DNA from: an uncultured Coriobacteriaceae bacterium
GTDB taxonomy: Bacteria; Actinomycetota; Coriobacteriia; Coriobacteriales; Atopobiaceae
Direction: 5' to 3'
NCBI GenBank assembly: GCA_902801175.1
Contig: CADCHF010000023.1
Location: 1 to 36,209, forward strand
Length of the DNA stretch: 36,209 bases
The notes beneath the pieces are model-generated. The model saw only the letters and a list, made by a program, of their open reading frames with translations. It did no database searches and had not been told where the DNA came from. Made by a program: the position numbers and the translations under genes. Within the stretch, counting starts at the first letter, position 1. Each line of letters starts with the position of its first letter. Positions 30,962 to 36,209 of the stretch are shown here, piece after piece.

Positions 30962-33172
30962 ATGGCAAAGGTTACTCACGAGTTCGACCTCTACGGCAAG
31001 CACTACGTTCTCGAGACGGGCGAGCTCGCGAAGCAGGCCACCGGTGCATGCTTGGTGCGCCAGGGCGACACGACGGCCTTGGTGACGGTCGTCGTCTCCA
31101 AGGAGCGCAAGGACTACGACTTCTTCCCGCTGACGGTCGACTTCATTGAGAAGATGTACGCCGTTGGCCGCATTCCTGGTGGCTACCTCAAGCGTGAGTC
31201 GCGTCCTTCTGAGAAGGGCACCCTCACCGCTCGCATGATTGACCGCCCGCTGCGCCCCTCGTTCCCCGAGGGCTTCCGCAACGAGGTCCAGGTTGTGGCT
31301 ACCTCCCTGGTTGCCGACCAGGCAAACCCCATCGATGTCATTTGCACGATGGGTGCAAGCGCCGCTCTTACCGTTGGTGGCGTTCCCTTTGAGGGTCCTC
31401 TGGCCTGCGTGCGCATTGGCCGCGACCGCGACACCCACGAGCTGCTCGTCAACCCCACCTACGAGGAGCGCGACAACTCCGACCTCGACCTCGAGCTTGC
31501 CGGTACCGGCGACTTCATCTCTATGCTCGAGGCTGGCGCTGAGGAGATCAGCGAGGAGGAGATGCTCGAGGCCATGATGTTTGGTCAGAAGGCCATCGGC
31601 GCCTTCTGCGAGCAGCAGCAGATCTTCTTTGACAAGGTCCGTGAGGCTAATGGCGAGTTCCCGCAGCGCGAGTACATCCTCGACGAGCCGGTTGCCGAGG
31701 TTCACGACCGCGTGTTTGCCCACATGGGCGAGATGTCCGCCGCACTTCGCGACGCTGACAAGGCTGCCCGCATTGGCAAGGTCGAGGAGCTGAAGGCTGC
31801 CATCCGTGCCGAGTTCTCCGAGGAGGAGCAGCTGCAGTGGAGCCGCGAGCTCAACGTGGAGCTCAAGAGCCTCGAGAAGCATGCCATGCGCCTCATGGTG
31901 GTCAACACCGGCGAGCGCGTTGACGGCCGCACCCCCACCGAGGTCCGTCCGCTCATGGTCAAGCCCGACTACCTGCCGCTGGTGCACGGCTCCGGCCTCT
32001 TCCAGCGCGGCCAGACCCAGGTGCTCTCCATCGCCACGCTCGGCATGCTCAACGAGTGGCAGCGCCTTGACACCATCGAGCCGATCGATGGCAAGCGCTA
32101 CATCCATCACTACAACTTCCCGCCGTACTGCACGGGCGAGACCGGTCGCATGGGCGCTCCCAAACGTCGCGAGCTTGGCCATGGCGCCCTCGCTGAGCGC
32201 GCCCTGCTGCCCGTGATCCCCTCCGAGGAGGAGTTCCCCTACACCATTCGCGTGGTCTCCGAGGTCATGGAGTCCAATGGCTCCTCGTCGATGGCCTCTA
32301 CCTGCGGCTCCACGCTCGCACTCATGGATGCTGGCGTGCCCATCAAGCGCCCTGTCTCTGGCGTTGCCATGGGCCTCATCCAGGAGGAGGGCAAGACCGT
32401 CGTCCTCACCGACATCCAGGGTCTTGAGGACTTCCTTGGCGACATGGACTTTAAGGTCTGCGGCACGACCAAGGGCATCACGGCCATGCAGCTCGACAAC
32501 AAGGCCACTGGCCTTACCACCGAGATCTTCCGTCAGGCCTTTGCACAGAGCCACGAGGGTCGCATGCACATCCTTGACGCTATGCTCGACGCGCAGCCCA
32601 CGCCGCGCGAGACCACCAAGGACACCGCTCCCCAGATCATTAGCATGACCATCCCCACCGACAAGATCCGCGACGTCATTGGCAGTGGCGGCAAGGTCAT
32701 CCGCGGCATCCAGGACGACACCGGTGCTACGATTGACATCCAGGAGGACGGCACCATCTTCATCGCTGGCGTTGGTGGCGCTGGCGAGGAGGCTGCTGAG
32801 CGCATCAAGGCCATCGTCAAGGTTCCCGAGGTCGGCGAGATCTACACCGGTCGCGTTGTGGGCATCCAGGCCTTTGGCGCCTTTGTCGAGCTGCTCCCTG
32901 GCAAGGACGGCCTGCTTCACATTAGCCGCGTTGCACAGGGCCGCGTCGACAAGGTCGAGGACGTCCTCTCCATTGGCGACGAGGTCAAGGTCCAGGTGCT
33001 TGAGGTCGACGAGAAGGGCAAGATCAGCCTTGACCGTCTTGACAAGCCCGAGGCTCCTGCGGGCACCGCTCGCAAGCGCGAGGAGCGAAAGCCCGGCACC
33101 AACACCCGCACTCGCAAGCCCGGTGAGGGCACGCGCGGCAACCGCCAGCCCCGTCGCCATCACGAGGGGTAA
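30962..33172 (+). CDS. pnp: Polyribonucleotide nucleotidyltransferase (PNPase)
   Basis: This 736-residue 3'-5' phosphorolytic exoribonuclease has two RNase PH domains (about 1-220 and 300-540, the second with STCGSTLALMDAGVPIKRPVSG), an all-alpha linker, then a KH domain (IGSGGKVIRGI) and an S1 domain (GEIYTGRVVGIQAFGAFVEL). It ends in a basic, disordered tail rich in Arg, Lys, Gly and Thr. I use the ATG at 30962 because it starts MAKVTHEFDLYGKHYVLETG, as in the family, with AGAGGAAA upstream. Earlier in-frame codons translate the hairpin leader. Confidence 0.96.
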   Translation: MAKVTHEFDLYGKHYVLETGELAKQATGACLVRQGDTTALVTVVVSKERKDYDFFPLTVDFIEKMYAVGRIPGGYLKRESRPSEKGTLTARMIDRPLRPSFPEGFRNEVQVVATSLVADQANPIDVICTMGASAALTVGGVPFEGPLACVRIGRDRDTHELLVNPTYEERDNSDLDLELAGTGDFISMLEAGAEEISEEEMLEAMMFGQKAIGAFCEQQQIFFDKVREANGEFPQREYILDEPVAEVHDRVFAHMGEMSAALRDADKAARIGKVEELKAAIRAEFSEEEQLQWSRELNVELKSLEKHAMRLMVVNTGERVDGRTPTEVRPLMVKPDYLPLVHGSGLFQRGQTQVLSIATLGMLNEWQRLDTIEPIDGKRYIHHYNFPPYCTGETGRMGAPKRRELGHGALAERALLPVIPSEEEFPYTIRVVSEVMESNGSSSMASTCGSTLALMDAGVPIKRPVSGVAMGLIQEEGKTVVLTDIQGLEDFLGDMDFKVCGTTKGITAMQLDNKATGLTTEIFRQAFAQSHEGRMHILDAMLDAQPTPRETTKDTAPQIISMTIPTDKIRDVIGSGGKVIRGIQDDTGATIDIQEDGTIFIAGVGGAGEEAAERIKAIVKVPEVGEIYTGRVVGIQAFGAFVELLPGKDGLLHISRVAQGRVDKVEDVLSIGDEVKVQVLEVDEKGKISLDRLDKPEAPAGTARKREERKPGTNTRTRKPGEGTRGNRQPRRHHEG

Positions 33173-33194
33173 GAGCTAAATAGATAGCTGCTAG

Positions 33195-33226
33195 GGAGGG
33201 GTGCTCTATGGCACCTCTCCTTTTTT
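33195..33226 (+). terminator. Intrinsic terminator of pnp
   Basis: GGAGGGGTGC (33195-33204) pairs with GCACCTCTCC (33211-33220), 10 bp with one G-U and a 6-base loop, followed by six T residues. It lies 22 bases after the stop and is the clearest terminator of this half of the window. Confidence 0.88.
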
Positions 33227-33298
33227 GTCTAGGGCTTTGTGAGAATGCGGTAACGAGTATTAAGAGATTGTCTGAACATCCAAACGTGCATGAATTAA

Positions 33299-33326
33299 TT
33301 TGATAGGGTAAGTTCCTCAATATCTT
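33299..33326 (+). promoter_or_regulatory. Possible promoter of the secreted NlpC/P60 gene
   Basis: TTTGAT (33299-33304) and TATCTT (33321-33326) are 16 bases apart in an AT-rich stretch that stands out from the surrounding GC-rich DNA. The match is modest. Confidence 0.35.
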
Positions 33327-33382
33327 TAGAGCAAGAATCATTTCAACGGGTCAGATTTCGCCAACAAGCACAAGGGAGAAAC

Positions 33383-36196
33383 ATGACACAAAAGAGAAGG
33401 TGCCTAACTTGCCATTTGGGCACAGGCCTTGCAGTGTTTCTGCTTGCAATGACGCTTGGGACAATGCCGGCTCTGGCAGACGACCTTGGTGCCGAGTCGC
33501 CCTCTAGCTTGGATCAGCAGCTGGCTGTGGTTGCCGCCGAGCCAACGGACGGCTCTGACGTGACCGAGGGAGTCGTTGCCGACTCAACAGAGCCCACAGA
33601 CGGCGAGGGCGAAGCTGACCCTGCGGTGGCTGTCGCCAACGTTGACGCGCTTCCTGCAAACGACGTTTCCACAGGAGCAGAGGGCCAACAAGCCGATTTG
33701 GAGCATCAGCCAGACGGTACTGATACCACCGACGACCAGGGTGCAGTTGCTCCAGTCGACGAGGAGCTTCCCGGCAATCAAGCAGAGACCCAGACGAACG
33801 AGCCCTCAAACGTGGGCGAGGAGGTCTTGACCGCTCCTGCAGAGCCCGCTGAGCCTGCCAAGGTTCCCGGCGAGCTTGACCCCTCGAGCTACGATGCGTC
33901 CAAGCTTCTTGAGGATGGTGGCGTCTACTCCTTTGCGCCCAATGGGACCACACTTGTAGTTTCAAACGTGTCCGATGACGCTCGTCTTGCCGACAGGAGC
34001 AACTACACCTCTGGATATTGGCTGGTGAAGAACCTCGGTTCCGGTCTCTACACCTTTGAGAGCGTCGAGACTGGCAAGCAGCTCTCGGTTGACGACCCCG
34101 TGCGTTTGGGCAACGTTAGCGTCAATGGCCCCGCAACCAATTGGCTCCTCGTCAAGTGCGAGGACGGATCCATCTCGCTGGTGCCCCAAGGTTATGACGG
34201 ACTCAGGCTGGACATCTACAGCGGTAAGCTTGTTGCCGGCGCCAACATCCAGCTTTACACCGCAAACGGCACCGCCGCACAGCGCTTCAAGTTCACAAAG
34301 CAGGCGCCAATGACCGAGGCGGTCGCAGCTGGCAAGACGGTTGCTCCTGGCATTGTGTCCATTACCTGCTCCGATGCCACGGGGAAGTCGATTGACATCA
34401 AGGGCGGCTCGGTTGCAAATGCCGCAAACACCCAGATCTACAACTCGAATGGCTCGTTGTCGCAGCGGTTCAACCTCGTGTACAAGGGGCATGGACTCTA
34501 TGCCATTCAGGTTGTGAATAGCGGCAAGTACCTGGACGTCGCAAACGGAAGCACCAAGGCTGGTGCCAATGTCCAGCAGTATCAGGGCAACAACAGCCTC
34601 GCCCAGTACTGGTATCTCAAGAAGAGCGGCTCGTCCTACGTCATTTGCAATGCCAAGTCTGGTCTGGCGCTCGACCGCTACCTCGCCCGCACCGCCAATG
34701 GCACCAACGTTCACGTGTGGAACCAAAACGGCTCCAAGGCCCAGACCTTCAAGGTCACAGCGGATAACGTGCTCAACGAGTCCTCTAAGATTGGCAGGGT
34801 CTACAAGGACGGCATCTACACGATTGGCTCTTCGCTCGGGTCCTCCATAGTTGTCGAGGTGGCTAGTGGCAAGCTCGACAACGGCGCCAACGTGCAAATC
34901 TGGACCTCCAATGGCTCGCTTGCACAAAAGTGGGAGCTTACTTACATAGGAGCGGGTCTCTACACCCTGCAGGTGGCGCACTCTGGCAAGTACCTCACGG
35001 CAGACGGGACCGTCAAGGGCAGCAATGTGGTCCAAAAGGCCAATAATGCCTCGCGTGCCGAGATGTGGTACTTCATCAAGAGCGGCTCGGGCTATGCAAT
35101 CAAGAACTCCTACTCTGGTCTGGTGGTCGACATTGCCAACGGCAAGAGCGCCAAGGGAACCAACGTCCAGTCGTGGACTTCCAACGGGTCCACCGCACAG
35201 CGCTTCGTTCTCTCTAAGGTCGCGCTTCTTGGCAATGGCACCTACGTCTTCTCGTCTGCGCTCTCTCCCGCACAGCTCATCGAGGTGGCCGGAGCCTCTA
35301 CTGGCAACTCCGCAAACGTCCAGGTGAGCCGCATGCGCAAGTCCACGGGTCAGCAGTGGACCATCACCTATCTTGGCGACGGTGCCTATCGCTTCGCCAA
35401 CAAGAACTCTGGCTTGGTGCTCGATGTCGCAAACGGCTCCACCGCCAGCGGGGCAAACGTGCGCCAGTATCGCTCCAATGGCACCGACGCACAAAAGTGG
35501 GAGTTTAAGATTGCCGACAACGGCGGTCTTATGATTCTCAACGTAAAGAGCGGCATGTATCTTGACCTCAAGGGCGGCAAGGCGAGCAATGGCACCAACG
35601 TCCAGCAGTACAAGGGCAATGGATCGGCCGCACAGACCTTCATCCCTTACACCACGAGCAGCTCCTTTGTGAAGAACGGCAAGACCGGATACCAAAATCC
35701 GAGTCAGTACTACCAGCTCAGCGCCTACAACTGCGTGCTTCCCAGCTACGCAAACGGTTTCTACACCTACGTGATGAACTCGCGCATTAGCCCGACCGCA
35801 ACTCGCAGCCAGTGCGTCGAGGCATTCATCCAGGCTGCCTACGAGTATCTTGGCACCCCCTATATTTGGGACTGGGCAATGGCGCCCGGACAGGGTGTTG
35901 ACTGCGCGGGCTTGGTCATGCAGTGCCTTTATGCAGTTGGCATGCAAACGCCCTACAACACCTACGACCACATTCATGACCCGTGGCAGGACCACAACGC
36001 CGAGAACATGCGCGTGGACACCAAGTTCAAGCAGATTCCCTTCTCACAGCGCCAGCGCGGCGACCTCATCTTCTATGCTGGGCACGTGGGCATCTACCTT
36101 GGCAACAACCAGATCATCAACGCCTATCCGCCCGACGTTCACATCCAGAGCGTCTTTAGCTGGACGGTGACGGGCTGCTCGAGAGTGTTTGTGTAA
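33383..36196 (+). CDS. Secreted ricin-repeat protein with C-terminal NlpC/P60 peptidase
   Basis: 937 residues. A signal peptide (basic RRCLTCHLG, then a hydrophobic stretch, likely cut after ALA at residue 32) is followed by an acidic Pro/Glu/Asp/Thr-rich linker to about 165. Ricin B-type repeats of about 48 residues come next. Ten show the G-x-NVQ-x5-NGS-x-AQ-x-W pattern, with one more degenerate copy in front, grouped as roughly 2+3+3+3. The C-terminal NlpC/P60 domain (about 810-937) has GVDCAGLV with Cys841, GHVGIYLG with His901 and a polar third residue probably Asn913. It is predicted to cut peptidoglycan peptides while the repeats bind wall or host sugars. GGGAG precedes the ATG. No anchor motif is seen. 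Confidence 0.88.
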   Translation: MTQKRRCLTCHLGTGLAVFLLAMTLGTMPALADDLGAESPSSLDQQLAVVAAEPTDGSDVTEGVVADSTEPTDGEGEADPAVAVANVDALPANDVSTGAEGQQADLEHQPDGTDTTDDQGAVAPVDEELPGNQAETQTNEPSNVGEEVLTAPAEPAEPAKVPGELDPSSYDASKLLEDGGVYSFAPNGTTLVVSNVSDDARLADRSNYTSGYWLVKNLGSGLYTFESVETGKQLSVDDPVRLGNVSVNGPATNWLLVKCEDGSISLVPQGYDGLRLDIYSGKLVAGANIQLYTANGTAAQRFKFTKQAPMTEAVAAGKTVAPGIVSITCSDATGKSIDIKGGSVANAANTQIYNSNGSLSQRFNLVYKGHGLYAIQVVNSGKYLDVANGSTKAGANVQQYQGNNSLAQYWYLKKSGSSYVICNAKSGLALDRYLARTANGTNVHVWNQNGSKAQTFKVTADNVLNESSKIGRVYKDGIYTIGSSLGSSIVVEVASGKLDNGANVQIWTSNGSLAQKWELTYIGAGLYTLQVAHSGKYLTADGTVKGSNVVQKANNASRAEMWYFIKSGSGYAIKNSYSGLVVDIANGKSAKGTNVQSWTSNGSTAQRFVLSKVALLGNGTYVFSSALSPAQLIEVAGASTGNSANVQVSRMRKSTGQQWTITYLGDGAYRFANKNSGLVLDVANGSTASGANVRQYRSNGTDAQKWEFKIADNGGLMILNVKSGMYLDLKGGKASNGTNVQQYKGNGSAAQTFIPYTTSSSFVKNGKTGYQNPSQYYQLSAYNCVLPSYANGFYTYVMNSRISPTATRSQCVEAFIQAAYEYLGTPYIWDWAMAPGQGVDCAGLVMQCLYAVGMQTPYNTYDHIHDPWQDHNAENMRVDTKFKQIPFSQRQRGDLIFYAGHVGIYLGNNQIINAYPPDVHIQSVFSWTVTGCSRVFV

Positions 36197-36209
36197 GCTT
36201 CAAGCACTT

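Noticed and set aside
30455..33163. 902-codon open frame antisense to rpsO and pnp
   Set aside because: It covers two certain genes and both leaders; shadow of codon bias.
33962..35995. 677-codon open frame antisense to the secreted NlpC/P60 gene
   Set aside because: The sense strand has a signal peptide, repeats and catalytic residues; the antisense has none.
1..36209. tRNA, rRNA, CRISPR arrays, transposases, integrases or phage genes
   Set aside because: None recognised on either strand; the 11-bp repeats at 14616-14744 are far too short and close for CRISPR.

Overview
The window is a GC-rich, densely packed chromosomal segment from a bacterium with actinobacterial signatures: an mIHF-type integration host factor directly upstream of gmk and rpoZ, frequent GTG/TTG starts, many 1-8 nt gene overlaps and strong GC bias at third codon positions. 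The remaining gene order (comEA-comEC-holA, lepA-hemW-dnaJ-mtaB, phoH-ybeY-dgkA-era-recO-rpsO-pnp) and the PyrK/PyrD class 1B pair recall Firmicutes-like synteny. Together with the secreted ricin-repeat/NlpC-P60 protein at the end, this fits the class Coriobacteriia (Olsenella/Atopobium/Collinsella relatives). The assignment is inference from content, not a search result.

Layout. (1) 145-5626: a pyrimidine operon pyrR-pyrB-pyrC-pyrK-pyrD-pyrF with a promoter, a leader ending in a strong intrinsic terminator just before pyrR, and a second hairpin plus U-rich tract between pyrC and pyrK. carAB and pyrE are not in the window. (2) 5751-8246: mihF-gmk-rpoZ-thiI. (3) 8379-12496: comEA-comEC (DNA uptake) and holA (polymerase III delta). 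(4) 12509-17061: a potassium-related block: on the minus strand a 56-residue membrane peptide, a short KdpD-like histidine kinase and a KdpE-like regulator; diverging from it, kup. The gap between the divergent units holds eight copies of an 11-bp direct repeat, the layout expected for binding of an OmpR/KdpE-family regulator. (5) 17284-28464: rpsT, lepA, dus, hemW, an unusual DnaJ-like protein with a membrane C-terminus, a normal dnaJ, mtaB, phoH, ybeY, dgkA and era. (6) 28474-33172: a DUF2752 protein, a zinc-ribbon/DUF4234 membrane protein, recO, rpsO and pnp, with structured leaders before rpsO and pnp. (7) 33383-36196: a 937-residue secreted protein with about eleven ricin-type repeats and a C-terminal NlpC/P60 peptidase domain.

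Most of the window is housekeeping. The points most worth attention are the kup/KdpDE-like module with its repeat array and co-oriented small membrane ORF, the membrane-tailed DnaJ sitting where hrcA-grpE-dnaK would be expected in related gene orders, the two RNA-level control elements of the pyr operon, the hairpin that covers the comEA ribosome-binding region, and the DUF2752/zinc-ribbon pair inserted between era and recO. No tRNA, rRNA, CRISPR array, insertion sequence or prophage gene was recognised.
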